The notes under the pieces: generated by a model
Told to the model about the DNA's origin: nothing
Seen by the model: only the letters and a program-made list of their open reading frames with translations
The model's database searches: none
In this document: positions 34,104 to 44,091 of the stretch, in pieces
Position numbering within the stretch: position 1 is the stretch's first letter
Layout of the letters: each line of letters starts with the position of its first letter
Made by a program: the position numbers and the translations under genes
Source of the DNA: Ochrobactrum chromiisoli
GTDB lineage: Bacteria > Pseudomonadota > Alphaproteobacteria > Rhizobiales > Rhizobiaceae
NCBI RefSeq assembly: GCF_026241335.1
Contig: NZ_JAPHAV010000012.1
Coordinates: 1 to 64,000, forward strand
Direction: 5' to 3'
DNA: 64,000 nt

Positions 34104-35372
34104 ATGTCAGCTCTGGGCGGCAGCCGAAAGAATATCAAGCCTGCCGCCCAAAACCACGAACAGGCAGAAATGCAGCAAGAACTGAATGCTGAACTTCACG
34201 CGCGCCCGTCGATATATTTTTCAGGCCCGGCCTTAGTGGAGCATATCGCGTTAATGCCCGTTAACGGCGAGACTCTCGAACAAGAGAATTTGGATCTTGT
34301 GGAGCAATTAGACGAAAAGGTGACTATCAGAACGCAGTTAGAATTTCACACCGAGTTCGTGACGGTCACTCGCGTAACCCCACTGGATGTTAGTCCCCCC
34401 CATTGGCCAATTGGGAACTTGTCGCTCAACGAGGCGCGGAGTCTCTCAAAACTGAAGAACGCCGAACTCGTATATCGTTCCAGTATACTGGTCCTGAACG
34501 GCATACCTCGTGAGTTGGGGGTGGTTTTAAAACAATTTGATTTTGCAGATACGGCAGCTTCGTCAGTTGGCGCTGGATCAGCTCAAGTCTGTTCAGATTT
34601 TCGCACGCATCTCAATTTCGGATCTCGTTTGCTGTTCTTTAACGAGCAATTGAATTCATACCGCCTGGGTCGAATGGTTCGAAGGCTCTACGAAATCGAA
34701 ACATATCGTGCAATGGCATTGCGCTCACTTCCCATAGCGCGACGGCTTGCCCCTCTTTTGAGTAGATATGATAAGGGAATAGCAGAAGTCGCAACCAGAA
34801 ATGTAGATGCGTTGCCAGAAAACCATAAGGCGCTTCTGGACCAGATAACAGCATTGTCGGCAAAGATCGTTTCGGCCTCGGCTGACACACGTACGCGGTT
34901 TGGTGCGACCATTGCATATGCGAAAATCGTAGAAGAGAGAATTCTGGAACTGCGTGAAGGACACATAGCTGGGTTTCAAAGGTTTGGCGTGTTCGTTACT
35001 CGACGGTTCAGGCCAGCTATCCGTTCATGCGAGGCAACAGCATTGCGGCTCGAGCAAATGTCTCACGCAACGATGCATCTGATTGATCTGCTCCAAACTA
35101 AAATCCAAGTTGAAGTGGAACTTCAAAACTTGGTTCAGATCAAGGAAATGTCTGAGCGGACGGCGGCACAAGTCAAGATTCAGCGTGCTGTCGAAGGTCT
35201 ATCCATCATCGCAATCAGCTACTACTTTTTGAGCCTATTGAAACTCGCCATGGAGGCCCTCGATTATGCTGGTTTTCATATATGGCCGTCTATAAAACTA
35301 ATGGCGATACCAATCACTATCGCCGCAGTCGTGCTTTCAATCTCAAAGGTTAGAAAAGCAATATCAAAATAG
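34104..35372 (+). CDS. DUF3422 family membrane-anchored protein
   Basis: A 422-residue DUF3422 protein: ELNAELHARPSIYFSGPALV near the N-terminus is the family signature, followed by a long helical region and two hydrophobic segments near the C-terminus (about 360-385 and 395-415). The family is common in Alpha- and Betaproteobacteria and has no proven function. It lies 58 bp after the tautomerase gene and converges on the ProC gene. Confidence 0.88.
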   Translation: MSALGGSRKNIKPAAQNHEQAEMQQELNAELHARPSIYFSGPALVEHIALMPVNGETLEQENLDLVEQLDEKVTIRTQLEFHTEFVTVTRVTPLDVSPPHWPIGNLSLNEARSLSKLKNAELVYRSSILVLNGIPRELGVVLKQFDFADTAASSVGAGSAQVCSDFRTHLNFGSRLLFFNEQLNSYRLGRMVRRLYEIETYRAMALRSLPIARRLAPLLSRYDKGIAEVATRNVDALPENHKALLDQITALSAKIVSASADTRTRFGATIAYAKIVEERILELREGHIAGFQRFGVFVTRRFRPAIRSCEATALRLEQMSHATMHLIDLLQTKIQVEVELQNLVQIKEMSERTAAQVKIQRAVEGLSIIAISYYFLSLLKLAMEALDYAGFHIWPSIKLMAIPITIAAVVLSISKVRKAISK

Positions 35373-35438
35373 TCAGCAGATGGTCATCCGACCTACCTGA
35401 CAACTGAGCGGAATTCAGGTAACTGAGGCTCAGAGCCG

Positions 35439-36251
35439 TCAACGAGCTGGCGCTGCCAGTTCAATAGATCGTTCTTTGGCAGCTGACACTGCTTTGTCCA
35501 ACAATAACTGCAAACCGTTGGAATTGGACATCAGAACACTTAATGCAGCAGCTGTGGTTCCGTTTGGACTTGTTACAGCTTCTCTCAATTGGCCAGGACC
35601 GTTCTTGCCTTCGTGAACAAGTTTTGCAGCCCCGAAAACAGTTTGCTCGGCCAGAACCTTAGCAAGCTCTTCTTCCAATCCGGCGTTTACTCCAGCTGCA
35701 GTCAAAGCTTCGATAAAATAGAAGACATATGCTGGCCCCGATCCAGAGACGGCAGTAACAGCGTCCATTTTGTCTTCCTGCTCCAAGAAAGCCAGACGTC
35801 CTACTGCAGACAGCAGTTTTTCCGTCGTTTCCCGTCCCGCTCCGCTTACGTTACCGTTGGTACACGCGACGATCATACCCTCACCAATGGCAGCGGGTGT
35901 GTTCGGCATAGCTCGAACAATCGCCGCAGTCTGGCCCGCACGCGCTTCCATTTCAGGTATCCGCACACCTGCTGCCACGGAAATGAAGAGACCGCGCTCT
36001 GCAAGATGCCCCGAAAAGAAATCGATGATATCGCAAACAAACTGGGGCTTTGTAGCGATTACAACGACATCAAATAGCAATCCTAGCGGTAATTCTTCTC
36101 TGCTCCCAAAAGCCCTGGCCCCAACTTCTTCGGCCCTTCTCCGAAGTAGTCCATCTGGTTCTACGACCCAAAATTGATCACTGGCTTCCGTCGTCCATTT
36201 CTTCAACATGGCGTAGCCCATGTTACCAGCTCCAACGAGCAAAATATTCAT
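35439..36251 (-). CDS. Pyrroline-5-carboxylate reductase (ProC family, copy 2)
   Basis: The most classical of the three ProC-like proteins here (270 residues): NILLVGAGNMGYAML at the N-terminus, SVAAGVRIPEMEA, VRAMPNTPAAIGEG, SGSGPAYVFYFIEAL and TSPNGTTAAAL near the C-terminus (SPGGTT in most homologues). It reduces P5C to proline or a related imine with NAD(P)H. ATG 36251 overlaps the stop of the Ldh-family gene. It is the last gene of the GMC-etfBA-Ldh-ProC operon, so a catabolic role in imine reduction is more likely than proline synthesis. Confidence 0.9.
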   Translation of the reverse strand: MNILLVGAGNMGYAMLKKWTTEASDQFWVVEPDGLLRRRAEEVGARAFGSREELPLGLLFDVVVIATKPQFVCDIIDFFSGHLAERGLFISVAAGVRIPEMEARAGQTAAIVRAMPNTPAAIGEGMIVACTNGNVSGAGRETTEKLLSAVGRLAFLEQEDKMDAVTAVSGSGPAYVFYFIEALTAAGVNAGLEEELAKVLAEQTVFGAAKLVHEGKNGPGQLREAVTSPNGTTAAALSVLMSNSNGLQLLLDKAVSAAKERSIELAAPAR

Positions 36252-37273
36252 CACGCCGTCCCCTGTAGCATTTGCATTTTACTGATCAGAGCCCATGCCT
36301 CTTCGTCTATTTCTAGAAATTCAGACGAAACCTGGCGGGATCGCACACGGCGATCACCGGGAATGTGCGACTGCCCTGCGTCCAGAAGCGCGCTAATCAG
36401 TGCTTCAATCCTGTTCGAGAATGAGGCACGCCCTGCATCCCCCTTGCTAGGATCAATAACGATTATTGTTTCACCTGTGCGTGCAGTTTTTGCCCCAGGC
36501 GTATCATTCCAATTAACTTCAAACGAAAAATCCGCCCCAACCAAACCTGCACATAATATCTCCACCATTAATGCGATCGATGCGCCCTTATGCCCACCGA
36601 ACGTAGCAATGGCTCCTCCGTTTAGGATCTTGTTTGGATCGTCCGTGAGGTTTCCGTCTTTACAAATGCCACTTCCCCAATCCAGCTTTCTGCCTTCGAT
36701 TGCGGCTAACTGAACGTCACCGTGGGACATAACGGATGCAGATTGGTCGAAAATTACTGGCGCGCCATTCGCACGAGGACAAGCAAAGGCCAGGGGATTT
36801 GTCCCATATATGCCTTTCTTGCCTCCTGGAGGACTGACAACCGGAATGCTGTTTGCCAAAGCGACAGCGATATATCCAGCCTCCGCCAATTCCTCTATGT
36901 CCAGATACAGGGATGAAAGATGATGTGAGTTCCGAATTGCTAGGATAGCAATTCCATTTTGCGTTGCTTTCCGCATCAAGGTTTGCTTAGCGGTATCCAA
37001 TGCGATCTGAGCAAAGCCATTATCGGCGTTTACGCGAAGAAATCCAGGAGCAACGTCTTCAATAACAGGGGTGGGATCACCGTTCACATATCCGCTCTTA
37101 ATTGTCGAAACATAGTCCCCGATACGAAACAGACCTGTACTAATGTAACCATCTCTGTGAGCTTTCACACAGTTATCAGCGAGAATACGTGCCGATTTCG
37201 CCGAATAGCCATTTGCCAAAAGCGCATTTTCAACCGCAGTTACGACTTCGCAAAACGACTTTCGAACTGTCAT
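36251..37273 (-). CDS. Ldh family oxidoreductase (copy 2), probable imine reductase
   Basis: A 340-residue Ldh_2 family enzyme. It has DNCVKAHRDGYISTG, IRNSHHLSSLYLD with the His pair, YGTNPLAFACPR and GGHKGASIALMVEILCAGLVG. It is clearly paralogous to the enzyme at 19309-20331, with the same blocks throughout. It lies 3 bp from etfA and overlaps proC copy 2, so translation of the operon is coupled. Candidate reactions are reduction of pyrroline-2- or piperideine-2-carboxylate, or oxidation of a 2-hydroxyacid. Confidence 0.88.
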   Translation of the reverse strand: MTVRKSFCEVVTAVENALLANGYSAKSARILADNCVKAHRDGYISTGLFRIGDYVSTIKSGYVNGDPTPVIEDVAPGFLRVNADNGFAQIALDTAKQTLMRKATQNGIAILAIRNSHHLSSLYLDIEELAEAGYIAVALANSIPVVSPPGGKKGIYGTNPLAFACPRANGAPVIFDQSASVMSHGDVQLAAIEGRKLDWGSGICKDGNLTDDPNKILNGGAIATFGGHKGASIALMVEILCAGLVGADFSFEVNWNDTPGAKTARTGETIIVIDPSKGDAGRASFSNRIEALISALLDAGQSHIPGDRRVRSRQVSSEFLEIDEEAWALISKMQMLQGTA

Positions 37274-37276
37274 ACG

Positions 37277-38206
37277 CTATAGTGCCTTCTGCAATTCAGG
37301 GATCGCTTCAAACAAGTCACCGACGAGACCATAATCGGCAACCTGGAAGATCGGCGCTTCCTCGTCCTTGTTGATCGCCACGATCACGCGGCTATCCTTC
37401 ATGCCCGCCAGATGCTGGATCGCACCAGAGATTCCGACGGCGATGTAGAGATCCGGGGCAACCACCTTGCCGGTCTGGCCAACCTGCCAGTCGTTCGGCG
37501 CGTAGCCCGCATCGACTGCGGCACGGCTTGCGCCGACCGCTGCACCGAGCTTGTCAGCAACCGGCAGGATCACTTCCTGGAACTTTTCGGCAGAACCGAG
37601 CGCACGACCGCCGGAGATGATGATCTTGGCCGAGGTCAGTTCCGGACGGTCCGAATCCGACAATGCATTGCCGACGAAGCTCGACAGCGCCGGATCGGCT
37701 GCTGCATTGACGCTTTCAACTGCAGCCGAACCACCTTCGCCCGTTGCCTGGAACGACGCGGTACGCACGGTGATAACCTTCTTTGCATCGGTCGACTGGA
37801 CCATCTGGATCGCATTGCCCGCATAGATCGGACGCTTGAACGTATCAGCCGACACGACTTCCATGATTTCGGACAACTGCATCACATCGAGAAGCGCTGC
37901 AACACGCGGCAGGATGTTCTTGGCCGAGGTCGTTGCCGGAGCAATGATCGTGTCGTAATTGCCTGCCAGTTCAACGATGAGAGCAGCCGTTGGCTCGGCC
38001 AGACGGTTTTCCAGTCCATCGCTTTCAGCCAGAAGAATCTTGCGCACGCCAGAAAGCTTTGCAGCCGCGTCAGCCGCAGCTTTCGCACCCTTGCCTGCAA
38101 CCAGAATATCAACATCGCCACCGATCTGAACGGCGGCTGTCAGTGCCTTTGCGGTCTGATCGGAAAGGCTTGCATTGTCATGTTCGGCAATAAGAAGAAT
38201 AGCCAT
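37277..38206 (-). CDS. etfA: Electron transfer flavoprotein subunit alpha
   Basis: EtfA, about 309 residues: [20 protein letters not shown] at the N-terminus and the C-terminal FAD domain with [47 protein letters not shown] and [17 protein letters not shown]. It binds FAD and with EtfB carries electrons from flavin dehydrogenases to ETF-QO. ATG 38206 is used; the open frame extends further but into etfB. The base composition is more G+C-rich and regular than the flanking genes. Confidence 0.97.
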   Translation of the reverse strand: MAILLIAEHDNASLSDQTAKALTAAVQIGGDVDILVAGKGAKAAADAAAKLSGVRKILLAESDGLENRLAEPTAALIVELAGNYDTIIAPATTSAKNILPRVAALLDVMQLSEIMEVVSADTFKRPIYAGNAIQMVQSTDAKKVITVRTASFQATGEGGSAAVESVNAAADPALSSFVGNALSDSDRPELTSAKIIISGGRALGSAEKFQEVILPVADKLGAAVGASRAAVDAGYAPNDWQVGQTGKVVAPDLYIAVGISGAIQHLAGMKDSRVIVAINKDEEAPIFQVADYGLVGDLFEAIPELQKAL

Positions 38207-38228
38207 ATATCTTGTCCCTTCCGATTTC

Positions 38229-38975
38229 TTAGATGATGCCATCAGCTTTAAGCTTCTCGACCAGCTCGCCAACCGAGCCAACCTTGACGCCAGCCTTGCG
38301 GCCACCCGGTTCTTCGGTCTTCAGGACCTTGAGACGCGGCGCAATGTCGGCGCCGAAATCGGCAGGCGACTTCTCGTCAAGCGGCTTCTTCTTGGCCTTC
38401 ATGATGTTCGGCAGCGACGCATAGCGCGGCTGGTTCAAACGAAGATCGACCGTAACGATAGCCGGAAGCTTCACGTCGATGGTCTGGAGACCACCATCAA
38501 CTTCGCGCGTTACCTTAGCCGAACCGTCGCCCAGTTCCACCTTCGAGGCGAACGTCGCCTGGCTCCAATTGAGAAGGGCCGAAAGCATCTGGCCAGTCTG
38601 GTTGGAATCATCGTCGATTGCCTGCTTGCCGAGGAAGACGAGATCCGGCTTTTCCGCATCGACCACGCCCTTGAGAACCTTGGCAACGCCAAGCGGCTCA
38701 ACCGTTTCGTCGGTCTTGACCAGAATGGCGCGGTCCGCACCCATGGCAAGTGCGGTACGCAGTGTTTCCTGCGCCTGTGCCGGGCCAACCGAAACAGCCA
38801 CAATCTCCGTTACCTTGCCAGCTTCCTTCAGGCGGATCGCCTCTTCAACCGCAATCTCGTCGAACGGGTTCATCGACATCTTCACATTCGAAAGTTCAAC
38901 GCCAGATCCGTCGCCTTTAACACGGATCTTAACATTGTAATCGACGACACGTTTTACTGCGACAAGGACTTTCAC
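38229..38975 (-). CDS. etfB: Electron transfer flavoprotein subunit beta
   Basis: EtfB, 248 residues: [19 protein letters not shown] at the N-terminus, [16 protein letters not shown], the AMP-binding [28 protein letters not shown] and [16 protein letters not shown]. The start is GTG at 38975 after GGGAGTATCC. It is 22 bp from etfA and 43 bp downstream of the GMC gene. The Lys-rich C-terminal part is complete. Together with EtfA and the ETF-QO at 23-25 kb this gives a complete route from flavin dehydrogenases to ubiquinone inside the window. Confidence 0.97.
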   Translation of the reverse strand: MKVLVAVKRVVDYNVKIRVKGDGSGVELSNVKMSMNPFDEIAVEEAIRLKEAGKVTEIVAVSVGPAQAQETLRTALAMGADRAILVKTDETVEPLGVAKVLKGVVDAEKPDLVFLGKQAIDDDSNQTGQMLSALLNWSQATFASKVELGDGSAKVTREVDGGLQTIDVKLPAIVTVDLRLNQPRYASLPNIMKAKKKPLDEKSPADFGADIAPRLKVLKTEEPGGRKAGVKVGSVGELVEKLKADGII

Positions 38976-39018
38976 TGGATACTCCCGTGTGGTTTCTGTG
39001 ATTGAGCTAAACCGGTTA

Positions 39019-40644
39019 CTACGGCGCTCTATAGAAAGCGGCTTGCGAAGGGACCAACGGCTTCCTACCAAGAATACGGTCGGCAATTTTTTCTGCCAGC
39101 ATCATTATGCTTGCGCTAAGGTTGGCAGTCACGACGCGTGGCATGATAGACGCATCCACAATCCGTATTCTTCGAACTGCTTTCAGACGCGCTTCATGAT
39201 CCACAACAGCATCGGGATCGACACCCATACGGCAGGTCCCGGCAGGGTGATACGATGATGCCAAATTTGACCTGACAAATCGCTCAAGATCAGCATCAGA
39301 TTGCGCCTCGGCACCAGGCGCTAATTCTTTGCCCCGGAATTTATCCCAAGCCTGCTGATGGATGAGAGTTCGAGCCAACTTGATGCCGTCTACCAGATCA
39401 ATAAGATCCTGGCGTTCCGCGAGATGGTTGAATACGATTGATGGCGCATCGTTTGGATTGGCTGATCGAAGGGTAACAGCGCCTCGACTTAACGGGCGAG
39501 ATAAATCCATCCAGAACTGGAAGCCAGGGATTGCAACCAGTTTTCCATTTTTCACATAACGGGTAAGCGGCAGAAACTCAAATTGCATGTTTGGAAATGC
39601 TAGGTCATCTCTTGTACGTAGAAACGCGCCTGTCTCGAAGAAATTTGTCCCACCCAACCCCTTGCGTGTGAAAAACCACTCCGCTCCGAGTTTGGCTCGC
39701 CCAAACAGATTCAGGTCCGACACCAATGAGTCTTCATATTTCGTCGTATATTGGAGATTCACCCCCGGATGGTTTTCGAGGTTCTTCCCAACTTGTCGGG
39801 CCTCTCCTTTCAGCGCGATTCCGTGACCACGAAGCTCGTCAGGATCTCCAATGCCGGACAGCATGAGTATCTTTGGAGTATTAAATGCCCCGGCACACAG
39901 AATGATCTCCCGGTCGCAGTCGAGTGTTACGACAGCTCCATTCTGAACGATTTCAACCCCAACAGCAGCGCCGTTTTCAACGACGATCTGCTTCACGGTT
40001 GCATTGGAGAGCACTTCGAGGTTTTTGCGCTCAGCGGCTGGATGAAGATAGCCTCGGGCAGTCGACCAACGTTCGCCGTTGTGAATGAAAGACTGAGCAA
40101 CGTGTAAGCCCTCCTGACGATAACCATTGTGATCAGGAGTTATAGAGAACCCCGCCTGCTCCCCCCCTTTCAGAAAGGCGTCATATAATTTGTGCTCCGC
40201 CTTGCAACGACTAATACGCATCGGACCATCGCCACCGCGCCAGTCGTCTGCTCCTCCTTCAAAGGTCTCCATGCGGCGAAAATACGGTAGGCAATGGGCA
40301 TAATCCCACTCCGTAAGTCCTTGCGCTGCCCATCCATCAAAATCTAGCGCATTTCCGCGATTGTAAATCATCGCGTTGATAGAAGACGAGCCGCCGATTA
40401 CCTTCCCGCGCTTTTCGTCTATCATTCGATTACCCAGCTCTGGTTCAGGGCCAGATTGATAATTCCAACTGAGCTTTTTGCTTTGATAAACAAACGGGAG
40501 TGCCGCAGGCATTGAGATCATCAAACCCTTGTCTGTGCCACCAGCTTCTACCAACAGTACATTAATCGAAGGATCTTCCGTCAAGCGAGCAGCGAGAATG
40601 CAGCCCGCCGTTCCAGCACCAACAATGATATAATCGTATTTCAA
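39019..40644 (-). CDS. GMC family oxidoreductase (choline dehydrogenase-like)
   Basis: A 541-residue GMC flavoprotein: [19 protein letters not shown] at the N-terminus, [18 protein letters not shown] near 85, [19 protein letters not shown] near 255 and the C-terminal [11 protein letters not shown] with the catalytic His plus [20 protein letters not shown]. It oxidises an alcohol, as choline dehydrogenase does to betaine aldehyde; the real substrate is open. TTG 40644 with GGGGAG six bases upstream gives MKYDYIIVG, better than an upstream TTG. It heads the operon with etfBA, which suggests ETF as electron acceptor. Confidence 0.92.
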   Translation of the reverse strand: MKYDYIIVGAGTAGCILAARLTEDPSINVLLVEAGGTDKGLMISMPAALPFVYQSKKLSWNYQSGPEPELGNRMIDEKRGKVIGGSSSINAMIYNRGNALDFDGWAAQGLTEWDYAHCLPYFRRMETFEGGADDWRGGDGPMRISRCKAEHKLYDAFLKGGEQAGFSITPDHNGYRQEGLHVAQSFIHNGERWSTARGYLHPAAERKNLEVLSNATVKQIVVENGAAVGVEIVQNGAVVTLDCDREIILCAGAFNTPKILMLSGIGDPDELRGHGIALKGEARQVGKNLENHPGVNLQYTTKYEDSLVSDLNLFGRAKLGAEWFFTRKGLGGTNFFETGAFLRTRDDLAFPNMQFEFLPLTRYVKNGKLVAIPGFQFWMDLSRPLSRGAVTLRSANPNDAPSIVFNHLAERQDLIDLVDGIKLARTLIHQQAWDKFRGKELAPGAEAQSDADLERFVRSNLASSYHPAGTCRMGVDPDAVVDHEARLKAVRRIRIVDASIMPRVVTANLSASIMMLAEKIADRILGRKPLVPSQAAFYRAP

Positions 40645-40911
40645 TTTGCGCTCCCCATCGGCTCGCTCCAACGACCTACACCGAATAGCAACTTGATATG
40701 CAGCCCGTTATCTACGGTTAGCTAAAAGCTTCTCGCTATGTGGAAACTCAATAAGAGCTCAATGACATAGGCGTCGCCTGATTGGATACGTTCGTATCAT
40801 ATTGTATAAATTATTGTCAAACACAATAGGAACGAAAGGAAATCAAAACGGTAAAAATTCGGGTTAGTTTGTTCTCAGGACACACAAGCTTTTACAGCGC
40901 TCCAACCCCAT
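40645..40911. promoter_or_regulatory. Promoter region of GMC-etfBA operon with ATTGTATA box
   Basis: 267 bp between the start of the GMC gene and the end of the GntR gene. It contains ATTGTATAAA at 40801-40810 followed by TTATTGTCAAACACAA, which could be both a promoter element and a GntR operator. No gene is supported here. Confidence 0.5.
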
Positions 40912-41562
40912 TCAGGATCTATGACGCTTGCTTGCTTGCACCGACTTTTTTGTTTGATCAATGTGCGTGCCCAAGAGGCTCACTGCCTTCTCCGTTTCTC
41001 CGGATCGGCAGTACTCCAGCAGCAGTTCGTGCTCTTTTTGGGGGCGCTCTTTTCCCGCAGCCATCGAGACCTGCATCCGGACAAATCTGTTCACATGACC
41101 ATAGTTCGCCTCGATCATCGCCAACAATCGTGGTCGATGGCATGGTGCATAAATTGTCCAATGAAATTGCCAGTTCATCGTGGACCATGTTTCAGGATCA
41201 GGCTCTTTATTATATCCGTCGAGGATGCTCTCCGCCAAATCGAAATCTTCCTCGGCCATCTGCGGGATGGCGAGACGCAACGCATGACATTCCAAGGCGA
41301 TGCGTATATCAAGCATCTCTAAAACATCATCCAACGAGAGGCTGGCAACCACAGCACCGCGATTGGGCTCGATTTTTACCAATCCCTCGGTTTCCAGTTG
41401 TCTCAGCGCCTCTCGCACAGGAATTCTGCTGGTCCCGAATTGCTCAGCGATCTGATCCTGTCGCAATTGCGCGCCCTGAGCCAATTCGCCGTTGAGAATT
41501 GCTATGCGCAGTCCGTCTCTCACCAAGTCCGGCGCAGAACGTCTCGTTTCAATCTTTGTCAC
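40912..41562 (-). CDS. GntR family regulator with FCD domain (copy 1)
   Basis: A 216-residue FadR-subfamily GntR regulator: winged helix at residues 12-75 (LRQDQIAEQFGTSRIPVREA, RQLETEGLV) and the FCD ligand domain with DIRIALECHALRLA and NWQFHWTIY, plus YGHVNRFVR. The start is GTG at 41562. The protein is very similar over its whole length to the regulator at 51157-51810, so the two probably bind related sites. Upstream of the gene are TTATACATTT (41571-41580) and ATTGCATAAG (41588-41597), possible autoregulatory boxes. Confidence 0.92.
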   Translation of the reverse strand: MTKIETRRSAPDLVRDGLRIAILNGELAQGAQLRQDQIAEQFGTSRIPVREALRQLETEGLVKIEPNRGAVVASLSLDDVLEMLDIRIALECHALRLAIPQMAEEDFDLAESILDGYNKEPDPETWSTMNWQFHWTIYAPCHRPRLLAMIEANYGHVNRFVRMQVSMAAGKERPQKEHELLLEYCRSGETEKAVSLLGTHIDQTKKSVQASKRHRS

Positions 41563-41629
41563 AGTTCACCTTATACATTTGTAGACTATTGCATAAGTTA
41601 TGGTCACTTTTTATGCAAGCCAAGCACAT

Positions 41630-42517
41630 TCAGTGTGCAGCTCGAGCCGAAAATGCCGCAGCGCCTGCCGAAGCCAACATGATCAGGAAAATTGCCAGCC
41701 ATTGCACCACCCCGAGGGACTCACTTAAAATAATCATACCGACTATGGCCGCAATCGCAGGCGCAGCGCTAAACATGATCCCGACAGTCTTGATCGACAG
41801 ACGAGATAACGCCAGCATCTCCAGAAGATACGGAATAGTACTCGAAAGCGTGGCGACGCCTACACCAACGGCAAATATGTGCCAATTCAAAAAACTGCTA
41901 ACACCAACCGTGAACAATCCTACAGGTACCGTTGCGATGGCAGCGATAAGCATCCCGACAGCCACTGCGCGAGACGGTCCAATTACTGACGCCCTTTTTC
42001 CTAACACGATGTAGCCGACCCAACATGTGGATGCTGCAACAGCAAATAGAAGGCCGACCGGATCCAAGCCATTGTCCGCACGCAGTGGAAGAAGCAATGA
42101 AAGCCCTCCCAGGGCGAGGAACAACCATAAGAAATCGCGACGCGTGCGCGATGAAATAAGCGTCAGCAATAATGGGCCACTCACTTCAATAGCAGTGGCT
42201 ATGCCGATCGGAAGACGCGAGAACGCGTGATAGATGAATAAATTCATTAATCCCAGAGATAGGCCATATCCGACTACCCAGAACATCGAATAAGATGTGG
42301 CATTTATCGATACGGATTGCTTCCAAGGGCGCATAACAGACAATAGAATAACTGCCGATATCCCCACTCTAAGTGCCGTAACGCCGTCCGGACCAATCAA
42401 GGGAAAGATGGTTTTACTCAGACTCGCCCCGAGTGCAGAGCACACTAATGCACATAACATCGCCGCGAGTGCAGGTACATCGGCACGCGCGTTAACGGAA
42501 TCCCCCACATTCAGCAT
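41630..42517 (-). CDS. EamA/DMT family transporter
   Basis: A 295-residue, ten-TM drug/metabolite transporter of the RhtA-like group: LCALVCSALGASLSKTIFPL in TM1, SPIGIATAIEVSGPLL-like segment in the first EamA unit (LPIGIATAIEVSGPLLLTL) and the second unit from about residue 150. Such proteins usually export amino acids or metabolites. It lies between the GntR regulator and the amino-acid ABC operon on the same strand and may relieve build-up of an intermediate. ATG start at 42517. Confidence 0.87.
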   Translation of the reverse strand: MLNVGDSVNARADVPALAAMLCALVCSALGASLSKTIFPLIGPDGVTALRVGISAVILLSVMRPWKQSVSINATSYSMFWVVGYGLSLGLMNLFIYHAFSRLPIGIATAIEVSGPLLLTLISSRTRRDFLWLFLALGGLSLLLPLRADNGLDPVGLLFAVAASTCWVGYIVLGKRASVIGPSRAVAVGMLIAAIATVPVGLFTVGVSSFLNWHIFAVGVGVATLSSTIPYLLEMLALSRLSIKTVGIMFSAAPAIAAIVGMIILSESLGVVQWLAIFLIMLASAGAAAFSARAAH

Positions 42518-42668
42518 AGCAGACTCCAGTAAAAAGGCGGGTCTCGTGCTTTGGTCTTAATAGATTTTTGGCACTGACGAGTTATCGATGACAGTGTTCA
42601 TCAATTTTGCATCGCGGACGACATCTGTGAACTGGAATTCTCAGACAATCGCCCGCCTTTTGAAGCAA

Positions 42669-43397
42669 TTACCGAATGTGCTGGAGGAAATTCGATAGCC
42701 GCTCACTCGGTGGGTTTGCTAGCAATTCCTGGGGTTTGCCGTCGTGCTGAATCTTTCCCTGATCCATGAACAAGAGGCGACTGCCAACATCGCGTGCAAA
42801 ACCGATTTCATGTGTCACGATGACCATCGTCATTCCGTCGCTGGCAAGTTGTCTCATCACCTGCAGAACTTCATGTCGAAGCTCCGGATCTAACGCTGAT
42901 GTCGGCTCATCGAAAAGCATAAGCTTCGGCTTTACCGCAAGCGATCGGGCAATAGCCACGCGTTGTTGCTGGCCTCCTGACAGCTGACTGGGATAATGAT
43001 GCGCACGTTCTGCCAAACCGACTTTTGCAAGCAAATCTTTCGCTATGACTTCCGCGTCTTTTCTACTCGCATTCCGAACCTTGAGCGGCCCAAACATCAC
43101 ATTTTCCAGGGCGGTCAAATGGGGAAACAGATTAAACTGCTGGAACACCATACCCGCTTCAAGACGAATTTGCCTTATCTGTTTGCTAGTGCCTTTTGCA
43201 CTGATGCCGTCAACAATCAGATCGCCACTTTGTATCGTCTCCAATACATTTATGCAGCGCAAGAGCGTAGACTTACCCGAACCGGACGGCCCAATCAGGA
43301 AAACAATCTCACCTGGATCAATTTTCAGATCAACTGACTTCAGAACATCTACAGGACCAAAGCTTTTAACAACTTTTCGGAATTCTACGATACTCAT
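42669..43397 (-). CDS. Amino acid ABC transporter ATP-binding protein
   Basis: A 242-residue GlnQ/HisP-type ATPase: Walker A GPSGSGKST, Q-loop VFQQFNLFPHLTALENV, signature LSGGQQQRVAIARSLA, Walker B LMLFDEPTSALDPEL and switch VTHEIGFARDV. It overlaps the permease gene by 4 bp and completes the importer with the genes at 43394 and 44092. It is the only amino-acid-type ATPase in the window and could also energise the permease at 21342-21998. Confidence 0.95.
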   Translation of the reverse strand: MSIVEFRKVVKSFGPVDVLKSVDLKIDPGEIVFLIGPSGSGKSTLLRCINVLETIQSGDLIVDGISAKGTSKQIRQIRLEAGMVFQQFNLFPHLTALENVMFGPLKVRNASRKDAEVIAKDLLAKVGLAERAHHYPSQLSGGQQQRVAIARSLAVKPKLMLFDEPTSALDPELRHEVLQVMRQLASDGMTMVIVTHEIGFARDVGSRLLFMDQGKIQHDGKPQELLANPPSERLSNFLQHIR

Positions 43398-44050
43398 GAC
43401 AAATGTATCCGCTTTTCCAATAATCTGAAGCCGATTGCCATGATGCTAATCATCAAGAGATAGATAATCGCGACGGCCGTCCATATCTCAACAGCACGAT
43501 AATTCTCAGTCATGATTTCTTGTCCAGTACGTGTCAGTTCTGCTACGCCGATCACGATAAGGAGGGACGTATCCTTCACGCCGATTATGAACTGATTTCC
43601 CAGTGCCGGAACCATTCTGCGAAATGCCACTGGCCCGACGATATTCAAGAGCACCTTATGAAGTGGCAATCCCATAGCGAGACCCGCCTCTTGAAGCCCT
43701 TTAGGAACAGCAAGGAAACCACCACGAACAATCTCAGCAATATAGGCAGATGAGTTGACTGTTAACGCGATCACACCTGCCGTCAAAGCAGTTAGTTTCA
43801 CGCCTAAGAGCATGGGCAGCGCGAAGTAAATGAACATTATTTGTACGACCATCGGCGTACCACGAATAAGTCCAATGTAAATCTGAGCGACTAGAGATAT
43901 ATATTTTGGCGCATAGGTTCGGATCACACCGATGATCGTTCCCAGCACCATACCTGCGATGAGGGAGACGGCGGCAACCATTACAGTTGACGCCGCTCCA
44001 CGGAGCAATGCAGGTAAAGCATCGATGATTGCCGACCACTCGAAAGTCAT
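43394..44050 (-). CDS. Amino acid ABC transporter permease (HisM/GlnP type)
   Basis: A 218-residue permease with TVMVAAVSLIAGMVLGTIIG, GLIRGTPMVVQIMFIYF, the EAA loop EAGLAMGLP and RMVPALGNQFIIGVKDTSL. It is a close paralogue of the permease at 21342-21998, sharing long identical stretches by eye. ATG 44050 starts the protein at MTFEWSAI. It lies 41 bp after the binding-protein gene in a complete binding protein-permease-ATPase operon. Confidence 0.94.
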   Translation of the reverse strand: MTFEWSAIIDALPALLRGAASTVMVAAVSLIAGMVLGTIIGVIRTYAPKYISLVAQIYIGLIRGTPMVVQIMFIYFALPMLLGVKLTALTAGVIALTVNSSAYIAEIVRGGFLAVPKGLQEAGLAMGLPLHKVLLNIVGPVAFRRMVPALGNQFIIGVKDTSLLIVIGVAELTRTGQEIMTENYRAVEIWTAVAIIYLLMISIMAIGFRLLEKRIHLS

Positions 44051-44091
44051 CGTAGCTCCCTTATTTTACTACGTTATGTACAGATTCGACT

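Noticed and set aside
37412..39005. Two long plus-strand open frames (274 and 276 codons)
   Set aside because: Both are antisense to etfA and etfB, whose conserved motifs are certain; long antisense frames are common opposite such genes.
40869..41495. 208-codon plus-strand open frame opposite the GntR gene
   Set aside because: The GntR/FCD motifs on the minus strand are unmistakable and the plus frame shows no family features.
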